Below, piece by piece: positions 42,738 to 50,625 of a stretch of 64,000 nucleotides of DNA. A program made the translations under genes and the position numbers. The stretch lies in NCBI RefSeq assembly GCF_026341825.1, contig NZ_JAPENY010000002.1, forward strand, positions 1,831,001-1,895,000, in the 5' to 3' direction. Below the pieces are notes generated by a model. It had not been told where the DNA came from, ran no database searches, and saw only the letters and a list, made by a program, of their open reading frames with translations. The first letter of the stretch is position 1. Each line of letters begins with the position of its first letter. This stretch comes from Streptomyces sp. NBC_00620 (GTDB taxonomy: Bacteria > Actinomycetota > Actinomycetes > Streptomycetales > Streptomycetaceae).

Positions 42738-44174
42738 TCAGAAGACACGGAAGTACTCCCGCTGTTCCCAGTCGGTGACCTCCTGGCCGAAGCGGGCGAG
42801 CTCGGCACGCTTGATGCTCGCGTAGTACGCCACGAAGTCCTTGCCCAGCCGGTCGGCCAGCGCCTGGTCCGCCTCCAGTGCGTCAAGGGCCTCGCCCAGC
42901 GAACGCGGCAACGGTTCGGCCCGGGTGGCATACGGCTCGTCGGCTGCCGGGCCGGGGTCGAGATCGCCGGCCACGCCCTCGAGCCCGGCGGCGAGCTGGG
43001 AGGCGAGATAGAGGTACGGATTGGCGGCGGGCTCCCCGATCCGGTTCTCCAGCCGTGTCGATGACGGACCGTCACCGACCACGCGCACCATCGCCCCGCG
43101 GTTGTCGCGCCCCCACACCGCGCGGTCCGGGGCCAGCGACAGCGAGCGGAACCGTTTGAAGCCGTTGAGGGTCGGCGTGGAGAACGCGCTCGTGGCACGC
43201 GCGTGCCGGAGCAGCCCGCCCAGGAAGGCGGTCCCGAAGGGCGACAGCGGTGGGCCGGACTCCGAACTTCCCGCGTGCTCGGGGGCGAAGAGCGCTACGC
43301 CCTCCCGCAGCACGCTCTGGTGCAGATGCCAGCCGCTGGAGAAGACCCCGGTCAGATGGGGGCGGCACATGAAGGTGGCGTGGTGGCCATGGCGGGCGGC
43401 GACCTGCTTGACGGCACTGCGCAGCAGCACCATCGCGTCGGCCGTGCCCAGCCCGTCGGCCGGCTGAAGGGTCAACTCGACCTGGCTCGGACCGAATTCG
43501 ACCTCCATGCTGCGCAGCGGCAGCCCCAGGCCCTCGATGTTCGAGCGCAGGACGTCGAGCATGGGGTCGAGTTCGTCGTAGCGCAGCTCGCTGAGGTACT
43601 GGTAGCCGTGATTGAGCATGCCGACCTCGGGCGCGGCGCCGGGCTGGCCGAGATCGCCGGGACCCAGGCGGGGGTCGTCGAGCCGGAAGAGGTGGAACTC
43701 CACCTCCAGGCCGGTGCGGTAGGTCAGCCCGCCCGCCTGGTCGAGGACCGAGCGCAGCAGCCCGCGTGTGCACAGCGGGACCGGCCCTCCGGAGGTGAAG
43801 CGCAGGTCGCAGAGCAGCCAGCCCGTCCCCGGCGACCAGGGCAGCATCCGGAAGGTGAGCGGGTCGGGCACCATGACCATGTCGGCGGCGCCGCGCAGTT
43901 CGGGCAGTCCGAGCGGCGTCTCCTTGGTGAACAGCGGGAACACGGTCCGCCCGGAGGTGTCCTTGGCGAGGAGTGACGAGGCGATGCCGGTGCCCTCGCG
44001 CAGCACGTTGGGCAGTTCGCCGACGGTGACGGTCTTGCCGCGCAGCAGACCATGCTGATCGGCGAAGACCACCCGTACCGCTGTCATCCCGCCGGACTCG
44101 GCGCGAGCGAGTATCTCGCCCGCCGCAGCGGTCTGTTCGGCGCTCCACAGGCCATGGCGTTCGATGAATCCCAT
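42738..44174 (-). CDS. Glutamine synthetase-like gamma-glutamyl ligase
   Basis: The 478-residue protein is a glutamine synthetase homologue with the N-terminal VRVVFADQHGLLRGKTV, the GLEVEFHLF and EVEFGPSQVELTLQP metal/glutamate motifs, HLHQSV, and NRIGEPAANPYLYLA in the C-terminal active site. Family members paired with Rieske oxygenases or amine oxidases (TdnQ, PuuA, GlnA3/4 types) ligate glutamate to amines rather than ammonia. Its place between oxygenase and reductase genes suggests gamma-glutamylation of an amine substrate before oxidation. The start (MGFIERHGLWSAEQ) lies 5 bp after the oxygenase stop. Confidence 0.85.
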   Translation of the reverse strand: MGFIERHGLWSAEQTAAAGEILARAESGGMTAVRVVFADQHGLLRGKTVTVGELPNVLREGTGIASSLLAKDTSGRTVFPLFTKETPLGLPELRGAADMVMVPDPLTFRMLPWSPGTGWLLCDLRFTSGGPVPLCTRGLLRSVLDQAGGLTYRTGLEVEFHLFRLDDPRLGPGDLGQPGAAPEVGMLNHGYQYLSELRYDELDPMLDVLRSNIEGLGLPLRSMEVEFGPSQVELTLQPADGLGTADAMVLLRSAVKQVAARHGHHATFMCRPHLTGVFSSGWHLHQSVLREGVALFAPEHAGSSESGPPLSPFGTAFLGGLLRHARATSAFSTPTLNGFKRFRSLSLAPDRAVWGRDNRGAMVRVVGDGPSSTRLENRIGEPAANPYLYLASQLAAGLEGVAGDLDPGPAADEPYATRAEPLPRSLGEALDALEADQALADRLGKDFVAYYASIKRAELARFGQEVTDWEQREYFRVF

Positions 44175-44179
44175 GCCGT

Positions 44180-45532
44180 TCAGCCGTCCGTTCCCAGGGG
44201 GTGCGCCCAACTGCTTTCGGCGCGCTGCTTGGCGGTGACGGTCGTCCAGTGCTCCTGCCAGGCGTCCGTGGGGCCGATGCCGTCGAGGGTGACCGGACCC
44301 TGGATCCGCCCGGCCTCCTCGGGGGGCAGCACCAAGGGCGGGTCCTCGCCGCGTTCGACGGCGGAGACGGCCTCGCCGAGCATCCGGCGGTACATCACGA
44401 TGACCTTGTCGGAGCGGCCCAGGTGCTCGCGGGTGCGGTCCTGGATCGAGCCCTGCCCCTCCACCGCCCACTGGTCGTGCACGTTGATGTCGGTGCCGAG
44501 ACCGGTGTACGTGGTCGTGCGCTGTTCCGCCGGGTCGTAGCCGTAGTTGTTCGCGCGGCCGAAACGCGGCCGGTAGTCGGGCAGGGTGACCGCGTCGACC
44601 CGCTGGCGGCGCATCTCCTCCCGGTCCACCGGACCGCCGACGCTGGTGAACGACGCGAACCAGTAGCAGGAGGTGTCGTCGATGGGCACGTGCCACTGGG
44701 TGATCGCCGTCTCCGCGTCGAGCGGGATGTGGAAGGCGTGCGGGAACACCTGGTGGGTGATGCGGACATGGGTGCGGCTGCCGTCCATCGGCAGGCCCTG
44801 GGTGTCGGTGCCGTCGAGGGTGCGCAGCGCGGTGATGCGGATGCCGTACGGGGTGCGGACGGCGTCGATGTCGGGCCGGCCGTACTCGCGAAGGATCTTC
44901 GTCATCGGCAGGTCGGTGCCCTGCGAGGCGGCGCGGAACTGCTTGCCGTAGCCGTCCTCGGGATCCTCGTCCTGGAAGAAGCGGTGGAGGTAGGAGGCGT
45001 GGGCCGGGTCGATGCCGACTTCCAGGGCCTGGAGCCAGTTGCAGTCAAGGAGGCCCTTCCAGGCGAAGGCGTGGTCGGCTGGCGCGCGGAAGCAGTCCAG
45101 GGCGGGCAGTTCGGGTGGTTCGCCGGGACCGAGGTAGCCCCAGACGATGCCGTTGATCTCGCGCACCGGGTAACTGCCCAGCCGGACACGGGACTTGAGC
45201 GGGCTGCCCAGAGGCTCGGCGGGCGTGTCCAGGCAGGAGCCGTCGCGGCCGAAGAGCCAGCCGTGGAAGCAGCAGCGCAGTCCGCCGTCCTCCAGCCGGC
45301 CGAGCGCCAGATCGGCGCCGCGGTGCGGGCAGCCGCGGTCGACCAAGCCGAGCTCGCCGCTGTCGTCACGGAACAGGACCAGGTCCTGGCCCATGACTTT
45401 GGGCGCCACCAGGGGCCGTACGCCTGCCAGTTCCTCGGTCAGGGCGATGGGCTGCCAGTAGCGGCGCATCCATTCGCCTGCCGGGGTGCCTGGCCCGGTC
45501 CGGGTGAGCCGTATGTTCTCTTCCTCGCGCAT
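44180..45532 (-). CDS. Rieske non-haem iron oxygenase, alpha subunit
   Basis: The 450-residue protein has a Rieske cluster (Cys68, His70, Cys87, His90 in CPHRGADL and CCFHGWLF) and the mononuclear iron site in LEVGIDPAHASYLHRFF. It is of the VanA/phthalate-oxygenase type with alpha subunits only, since no beta-subunit gene is present. It probably hydroxylates or N/O-dealkylates an aromatic or amine substrate, receiving electrons from the reductase at 41729. The substrate is unknown. ATG 45532 starts MREEENIRLTRTGPGTPAGE. The glutamine synthetase-like gene follows immediately. Confidence 0.9.
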   Translation of the reverse strand: MREEENIRLTRTGPGTPAGEWMRRYWQPIALTEELAGVRPLVAPKVMGQDLVLFRDDSGELGLVDRGCPHRGADLALGRLEDGGLRCCFHGWLFGRDGSCLDTPAEPLGSPLKSRVRLGSYPVREINGIVWGYLGPGEPPELPALDCFRAPADHAFAWKGLLDCNWLQALEVGIDPAHASYLHRFFQDEDPEDGYGKQFRAASQGTDLPMTKILREYGRPDIDAVRTPYGIRITALRTLDGTDTQGLPMDGSRTHVRITHQVFPHAFHIPLDAETAITQWHVPIDDTSCYWFASFTSVGGPVDREEMRRQRVDAVTLPDYRPRFGRANNYGYDPAEQRTTTYTGLGTDINVHDQWAVEGQGSIQDRTREHLGRSDKVIVMYRRMLGEAVSAVERGEDPPLVLPPEEAGRIQGPVTLDGIGPTDAWQEHWTTVTAKQRAESSWAHPLGTDG

Positions 45533-45548
45533 GGGACGCCCTTCTTTC

Positions 45549-45625
45549 GCCGGGAGAGGTTGATCAGCCGCAGCAGTGGTCCGGGCTTTCGCCTGGAGAG
45601 GTGTTCAGCCGCAGCAGTGGTCCGG
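45549..45625. repeat. Imperfect 41-bp tandem duplication at the amine oxidase 3' end
   Basis: TCAGCCGCAGCAGTGGTCCG occurs at 45564 and again at 45605, where it forms the last codons and stop of the amine oxidase gene. Preceding bases (GGAGAGGT) are also shared. The downstream copy lies in the gap before the Rieske gene. Confidence 0.85.
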
Positions 45626-47551
45626 CGCGTTGGGCACCGGCGTGTGACAGGAGACGGGCGCCGGCACATCCAGCGCCGGATTGCGGTCGAAGAACCCGTC
45701 GGGCTCGAGCCGGAGCCGCGCCCTGGCCACCGGCATCACCGGCCACTCCTCGGGGCGCGGGAAGTGGTGCGAGCCGACCGTGGCCCACAGCACCAGATCC
45801 GTGCCGTCCAGCGAGCGGTCCTCCTCCTGCCACTTGTGCACACCGTCCGCGCCGGGTTCGGCCTGGTTGGGGTACTCACCGGCGACGAACCGCCGGTCCG
45901 CGTCGTAGGCGGTCGCCCACAACTGCCGTCCCACGAACGGGGCTCGGCGGGCGCACACGCTGTCCTCGCGCACCGGCAGCACCGCCGTGTTCTCCAAGTG
46001 GACGCGGTAGGCGGTCGGTTCGCCCATCCGGTTGCGCGCCTCGGTGCTCTCGACCCGCCAGTGCAGCGCGCGCGACGGATCGGTGCGCCGGCCGCCCTCC
46101 GCCTCGCTGAGGATCGGACGGAGAACCGTCCGGGCGGCGTTGCCGTACGGGTCGAGCTCAGGGTCGGTCTCGTGCTCGGCGGTGACCTCGACGAGCCGGT
46201 TGCGGGGGCCGTCCACCGCCATGTCGAGGCGGACGCTGAAGAAGTGCTGGTGGTTGGTGACCGCGACGTTCGGGGCGACCCGCCGGGCGTACGGGGTCTC
46301 CTCGCCCTCCGCCACACCGGTGGCGGAGAGGATGCCGGTCATCTTGATCTCCAGCATCACCGAACCGTCCTGGTACAGCGACCAGTAGAAGCCGTAGTCG
46401 TAGTTGGCCACGGTGGCGAACGCGGAGATGATCAGACGGCGGGAGCGGCGCACCTCGGTGCGGCCGGTGCGGCCGTCGTGGTGCTTCCACAGGATCCCGT
46501 CGTCCTCCTCGTGCACGCAGACGGCGTTCGGAATGAGCCGGGGGACACCGTCGCCGCCGAGCACCGCGGCATCGAAGTACTGGATGACGCCCAGACAGTC
46601 GCAGCCCAGGGCAAGGGAGTTGGTGAGCGGGCCCGCGCCGTACTCGCCCCAGTCGAAGAAGTTCTTGCGGTACTGAGTGGAGGCGGTGTCGAAGTAGGGG
46701 ACGTACATCTCGTTGACGGCGGCGCGCCGGATCACCTGGCGCGGGCCCTTCCCGGCCGCCTCGAAGGCCAGGTCGTGCAGCACGAGGCCCTCGCGGTGGC
46801 TGAAGCCGACCCGCACCGACCAGCCCTGCCAGTCGATCCGCTGACCGGTGACGGTGAAGCTCGGCCCCTCGGGCTGGACGACCTCCAGCGGCTTCAGGCC
46901 CGCCCGCTCGGGCACCACTCCCGCGGCGAACACCCCGGACTCCTCCGACAGCGGGACCACACCGTGGTCCTCGATGTGCAGGATCTCCATGGTCTCCATG
47001 TCGATGATCGGCACCACGCCCTGCACCGGGCGGGCGTAACCGTTGTCGTCCTCGGAGGTGCGGTGCCAGACGCTGCCCCAGGTCAGCCGGCGGCCCGCGT
47101 ACTCGGGCGGTTCGAAACCGCCGATCGACTCCGGGTCCACCATCACCAGCGACACGTCGTGGATGCCGCGCAGGGCCAGCGCTTCCCGGAAGCGCGGGTC
47201 CGCCCGGCAGGCGGCCGCGGCCTGCCGCGCCTCCTCGGAGGAACAGCCCGGACTGCGCACGTCCAGCTCGAGCCAAGTGGTGCTCCTCGCCTTGTCGCCG
47301 AGTTCGAGGCCGACCTCGTAGGCGATGCGCGCGGAGGGGCAGATCACGACCGCGCGAGCGCGCCGGGCCTCCCCGGGGGCGGCGACACGGGCGTGGTCCT
47401 CGTCGAGGGTCACGCCCCAGAAGCGCGCGTCCTCGGTGACCCGGGCGTCGGACCTCAACACCTTTGCCGCGGTGGCGAGTTCGGCTGTGGTGAGGGGGTC
47501 GAGCTGGTGCGGCGCGTCGGCGGGTACGGGTTCGGGGGCGAGAGTGCTCAC
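45605..47551 (-). CDS. Copper amine oxidase (primary amine oxidase)
   Basis: This 648-residue enzyme oxidises primary amines to aldehydes with H2O2 and NH3 release. The topaquinone precursor Tyr384 lies in TVANYDYGFYW, the catalytic base Asp288 in PYFDTAS, and copper-ligand His residues in NHQHFFSVRLD and near SHHFPRPEEWP. N-terminal N2/N3 domains are present. GTG 47551 overlaps the upstream gamma-glutamyltransferase stop by 4 bp, with GGAAGG upstream. The aldehyde product may feed the aldehyde dehydrogenase at 53058. The C-terminus ends DHCCG and is partly duplicated just downstream. Confidence 0.93.
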   Translation of the reverse strand: MSTLAPEPVPADAPHQLDPLTTAELATAAKVLRSDARVTEDARFWGVTLDEDHARVAAPGEARRARAVVICPSARIAYEVGLELGDKARSTTWLELDVRSPGCSSEEARQAAAACRADPRFREALALRGIHDVSLVMVDPESIGGFEPPEYAGRRLTWGSVWHRTSEDDNGYARPVQGVVPIIDMETMEILHIEDHGVVPLSEESGVFAAGVVPERAGLKPLEVVQPEGPSFTVTGQRIDWQGWSVRVGFSHREGLVLHDLAFEAAGKGPRQVIRRAAVNEMYVPYFDTASTQYRKNFFDWGEYGAGPLTNSLALGCDCLGVIQYFDAAVLGGDGVPRLIPNAVCVHEEDDGILWKHHDGRTGRTEVRRSRRLIISAFATVANYDYGFYWSLYQDGSVMLEIKMTGILSATGVAEGEETPYARRVAPNVAVTNHQHFFSVRLDMAVDGPRNRLVEVTAEHETDPELDPYGNAARTVLRPILSEAEGGRRTDPSRALHWRVESTEARNRMGEPTAYRVHLENTAVLPVREDSVCARRAPFVGRQLWATAYDADRRFVAGEYPNQAEPGADGVHKWQEEDRSLDGTDLVLWATVGSHHFPRPEEWPVMPVARARLRLEPDGFFDRNPALDVPAPVSCHTPVPNAPDHCCG

Positions 47552-49101
47552 AGGGTGTTTCCTTCCGGGAGGTGGAGCTCGGTTCCGCCGTCGGCGCGTG
47601 GATCGGCGGCACCGTCGAGGCGGCCGTCGGCGGTCAGCCGTACGGCCTGGGTGTGACCGGCGAGATCGGTGCGGCCGGGCGCGACCACGACCGGCACCGC
47701 CGACGGGAACGCGGTCGTGGCGGCCGGGACGGACCCGGGCTCGGCCAGCAGGGTCCCCGTCTCGTGGCCGATGTCGCGGGCGCCGGTCACCCAGCGCGGG
47801 CGGTCGAGGACGGAGGACGGGTCGGCGTCGGGATCCATCAGGTCGGGCACCGTCTGGGCGAGGATCTGCGGCTGGGCCCGGCCACCCTGGCAGCCGGCCG
47901 CAAGGAGCAGGCCGGCGGACCGGCCGAGGACGGGGCACAGCGTGTGCGGGGGCCGCAGCCCGGGCCCGATGAGGGCCGGATGACCGGGCAGCAGGCTGAA
48001 CGCCGAACCCCGGTTGTGGAGCACGATGCCGGTGCCCGGATCGCAGATGCCGGAGCCGAAGGTCTGGTAGACGCTCTGGATCAGGGAGACGGCCAGTCCG
48101 GTCGAGTCCACGGCGGTGATCGCGACGGTGTCCCCGGCCGGCCGGAAGGGCGGTTCGGGTGGCTGCGCGCCCGCGAGCGGCGCCGGGTGGAGCAGCCCGT
48201 CCAGGTCGGGCGTGCCACGGCGTGGATCGCCCAGCAGCCGGTCACGGGCCGCCGAGGCGTCCTGGCAGCGGGCCACCAGGACACCGGTCCGCTCCGGCTC
48301 GGGGAGTTTTGCGGCGGCGTTCGCGGCCTCCAGTACGGCCAGCAGGCTCGCGCCCTGGCTCGGCGGGGGCGCGGCCCACCAACGGGTACCGGCCACGTCG
48401 AGCACCAACGCCTCGACGCTCTCCGCGCGGTGGGCCGCGAGGTCGCCCGCGGTCAGCGGGCTGCCGGCCCGGCGCAGCCCGTCCGCCAGGGCCTCGGCGA
48501 CCGCTCCCCGGTAGAAGGACGACGGATCGTCCGCGAGTTCTCGCAGTACGGTGGCCAGGCGCGGTTGCGGGAGTGGATCACCCTCGTCGAGCGGCGCCCC
48601 GCCGGGGCCGGTCAGCAGTGCGTCGAGCCCGGGATCCTCGCCGATCCGCCCGGCCCGCTCGCGTACGGCGCGCGCCAGACCCGCCGAGACGGTGGCACCC
48701 TCGTCCGCCAGTGCGGCGGCGTCCCGCAGGGCAGCGGCCAGGGCGCCCGGTGTGCCGTACGCCTCGGCGAGCGCGGTCCAGCCGGCCACCACGCCCGGCA
48801 CGGTGACCGTCTGCGGGCCCTGCGCGGGCATCCGTCCGTCAGCCGCGCGCAACGCGTCGACGTCCACGTCCTGTGCGGCGGCCCCCGCCGACAGCACCGC
48901 CCGCACGCTGCCGTCGGGGGAGTGGACGAGGGCGATCAAGTCGCCGCCCAGGGAGCACTGGTGGGGGTAGACGACGGTGAGGGCGGCGGCCGCCGCGAGT
49001 GCCGCGTCCACCGCGTTGCCGCCCCGCCGCGCCGCCTGCCGGGCGGCCGTCAGTGCCGCCGGGTGCGGTGCGGCCACGATCAGCCCGGAAGGGGTGGTCA
49101 T
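47548..49101 (-). CDS. Gamma-glutamyltransferase-like Ntn hydrolase
   Basis: The 517-residue protein has the GGT large-subunit pattern (AARRGGNAVDAALAAAAALT, YPHQCSLGGD) and a putative autoprocessing Thr in GDTVAITAVDSTG, followed by GSGICDPGTGIVLHNRGSAF and GRAQPQILAQ. The usual TTH-x-x-VxD reads TVA-x-x-AVD, so specificity may differ. No signal peptide is seen, so it would act in the cytoplasm. With the glutamine synthetase-like ligase it could remove the glutamyl group from a processed intermediate. Start and stop overlap its neighbours by 4 bp each. Confidence 0.85.
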   Translation of the reverse strand: MTTPSGLIVAAPHPAALTAARQAARRGGNAVDAALAAAAALTVVYPHQCSLGGDLIALVHSPDGSVRAVLSAGAAAQDVDVDALRAADGRMPAQGPQTVTVPGVVAGWTALAEAYGTPGALAAALRDAAALADEGATVSAGLARAVRERAGRIGEDPGLDALLTGPGGAPLDEGDPLPQPRLATVLRELADDPSSFYRGAVAEALADGLRRAGSPLTAGDLAAHRAESVEALVLDVAGTRWWAAPPPSQGASLLAVLEAANAAAKLPEPERTGVLVARCQDASAARDRLLGDPRRGTPDLDGLLHPAPLAGAQPPEPPFRPAGDTVAITAVDSTGLAVSLIQSVYQTFGSGICDPGTGIVLHNRGSAFSLLPGHPALIGPGLRPPHTLCPVLGRSAGLLLAAGCQGGRAQPQILAQTVPDLMDPDADPSSVLDRPRWVTGARDIGHETGTLLAEPGSVPAATTAFPSAVPVVVAPGRTDLAGHTQAVRLTADGRLDGAADPRADGGTELHLPEGNTL

Positions 49102-49751
49102 GCCTCGTCCCTCGGCAGGAGCACGGTGCGCGAGGGGGCGGCCTCGGCGCCCTGCAACGGCAGGGGGAGGGAGAGCATGTCGTACACCCCGGCCGGTGTG
49201 TGCAGCAGGTCGACCACTTCAAGGATCAACACGTCCGCGCCGCACAGCAGTTGGTGGGTCTCCCAGTGGGTGGTGTAGGCCACTGCCTCTATGCTCAGGT
49301 AGTCGATGCCCGCGGTGCGCACCCCGGCCTCGATGAGGCGTTCCGCGCCGTCCGGGGCCAGTCCGACCCACTGCCGGGCCTTCCACGGGCTGCGCAGTAC
49401 GCCCTCGGAGTTGCTGGTGCGCAGCAGTACCCGTTCCTCGTCGCCGAGACCGGCCGCGTCGAGGTCGGCGGCAGTGATCTGCTCTTTCACATGGGTGAGG
49501 TCCAGCACTCGTGCGGTGCCGTTGAGCGCGGACAGGTCGAGCCGGTCGACCGTTTTTCCGCCGTCGATGAAGTGGGCGGGGGCGTCGATGTGGGTGCCCG
49601 TGTGGGCGCCGATGCGCCAGCGGCTCACGTTGGAGGCGTCGCCGGCGGTGCGGGACTCGACGATCTCCACCTCGGGGCGGCGGCCCCAGTGCAGCATGCC
49701 GGGGTGGATCGGGACCGACACGTCGATGGCCTTGGAGAAGTCAAGAGTCAT
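49098..49751 (-). CDS. Cyclase-family (kynurenine formamidase-like) hydrolase
   Basis: This 217-residue protein carries the metal-binding signature HTGTHIDAPAHF of the cyclase/KynB family, with IDVSVPIHPGMLHWG upstream and the C-terminal GIDYLSIEAVAYTTHWETHQ. Members hydrolyse formamides, isatin or cyclic imides. It is the first gene of the six-gene operon 49751-41729. Directly upstream lie operator-like GGATCC repeats and the divergent GntR gene. The substrate is presumably an N-acyl or cyclic intermediate of the same pathway. Confidence 0.87.
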   Translation of the reverse strand: MTLDFSKAIDVSVPIHPGMLHWGRRPEVEIVESRTAGDASNVSRWRIGAHTGTHIDAPAHFIDGGKTVDRLDLSALNGTARVLDLTHVKEQITAADLDAAGLGDEERVLLRTSNSEGVLRSPWKARQWVGLAPDGAERLIEAGVRTAGIDYLSIEAVAYTTHWETHQLLCGADVLILEVVDLLHTPAGVYDMLSLPLPLQGAEAAPSRTVLLPRDEA

Positions 49752-49762
49752 GCATTGCTCCC

Positions 49763-49795
49763 ATTGGATGCGGATATCATGGAAGTGGATCCAAA
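49763..49795. promoter_or_regulatory. GntR operator region
   Basis: TGGATCCA (49786-49793, within GTGGATCCAA) is a perfect palindrome, with a further half-site ATTGGAT at 49763-49769. On the minus strand TTCAAT and TGATAT, 16 bp apart, flank the palindrome and make a plausible promoter for the cyclase operon. The same core, ATTGGATCCAAT, lies in the promoter at 63206-63217. Confidence 0.6.
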
Positions 49796-49888
49796 ATTGA
49801 ACGGCTCAGGATGCCGGCGGGCGCGTGGCAAACTGCTCCACCACCGCGCACCCTCCGACCGACCCCGAGAAGGGCTTGACCGACTCCG

Positions 49889-50593
49889 ATGACCCCCCAG
49901 ACTGACGACGGCGCCCTCGTCGACGACATCGCGGCCCGTATCCGCGCGCGGATCATGAACGGTGAGCTGGCGATCGGCAAACCGCTGCGCCAGGCGGCGC
50001 TGGCCACCGAGTTCGGGGTCAGCCGCACGCCGGTGCGCGAGGCGCTGCGTCAGCTGCAGAACGGCGGGCTGATCGAGATGCAGCCCAACCGCGGCGCGGT
50101 GGTCCGGGTGCCCGCCCCCTGGGAGGTGCGCCAGGCCTACGAGGTGCGCGCCGAGCTGGAGGCACTGGCGGCCCGGCGCGCAGCTTCGCGTGTGACGGAG
50201 CGTCAGCTCACGGCGCTGCGCGAGCACAACGCCGTCCTGCGCGAGGCCGCCGAGCGTGCCGTCGGCGAGCAGACGGCCGGTGGCAGTCCCGCCACCACGG
50301 CTGCCAACGACTGCTTCCACACGGTCGTCTGCGAGGCGGCCGACAACCCCTGGCTCAGCCGGATGATCGACCGGATCAACGAGACCTTCCCGCGCAATGT
50401 GTCCTCGCTCGCCCTCGCCGGTGACGAGCGCCACCGCCAGCTGAACATCCGTGAACACGAGGCGCTCATCGACGCGTTGACCGCCCACGACGCCGACCGC
50501 GCCCAGGAGGTCATGCGCGAGCACGTCATCAACGCCGGCGAGCATCTGACGGCCTGGTACGAGCGCCGCTCCCAGACCGTCTTCCACGGCTGA
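49889..50593 (+). CDS. GntR/FCD-family regulator
   Basis: The 234-residue protein has an N-terminal winged helix (LRQAALATEFGVSRTPVREA then LRQLQNGGLIEMQPNRGAVV) and a helical FCD ligand domain (EVRAELEALAARRAA; His/Asp metal positions in NDCFHTVVCEAADN and EHEALIDALTAHD). It is divergent from the cyclase operon and lies between the two catabolic operons. It probably represses both through GGATCC-centred palindromes until a pathway compound binds. Confidence 0.9.
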   Translation: MTPQTDDGALVDDIAARIRARIMNGELAIGKPLRQAALATEFGVSRTPVREALRQLQNGGLIEMQPNRGAVVRVPAPWEVRQAYEVRAELEALAARRAASRVTERQLTALREHNAVLREAAERAVGEQTAGGSPATTAANDCFHTVVCEAADNPWLSRMIDRINETFPRNVSSLALAGDERHRQLNIREHEALIDALTAHDADRAQEVMREHVINAGEHLTAWYERRSQTVFHG

Positions 50594-50625
50594 GCGGAGT
50601 CCCGGTGACCCCCCGGTGGTGCCCT

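Noticed and set aside
44201..47656. 1151-codon plus-strand frame opposite Rieske and amine oxidase
   Set aside because: Shadow frame; catalytic motifs of both enzymes are on the minus strand.
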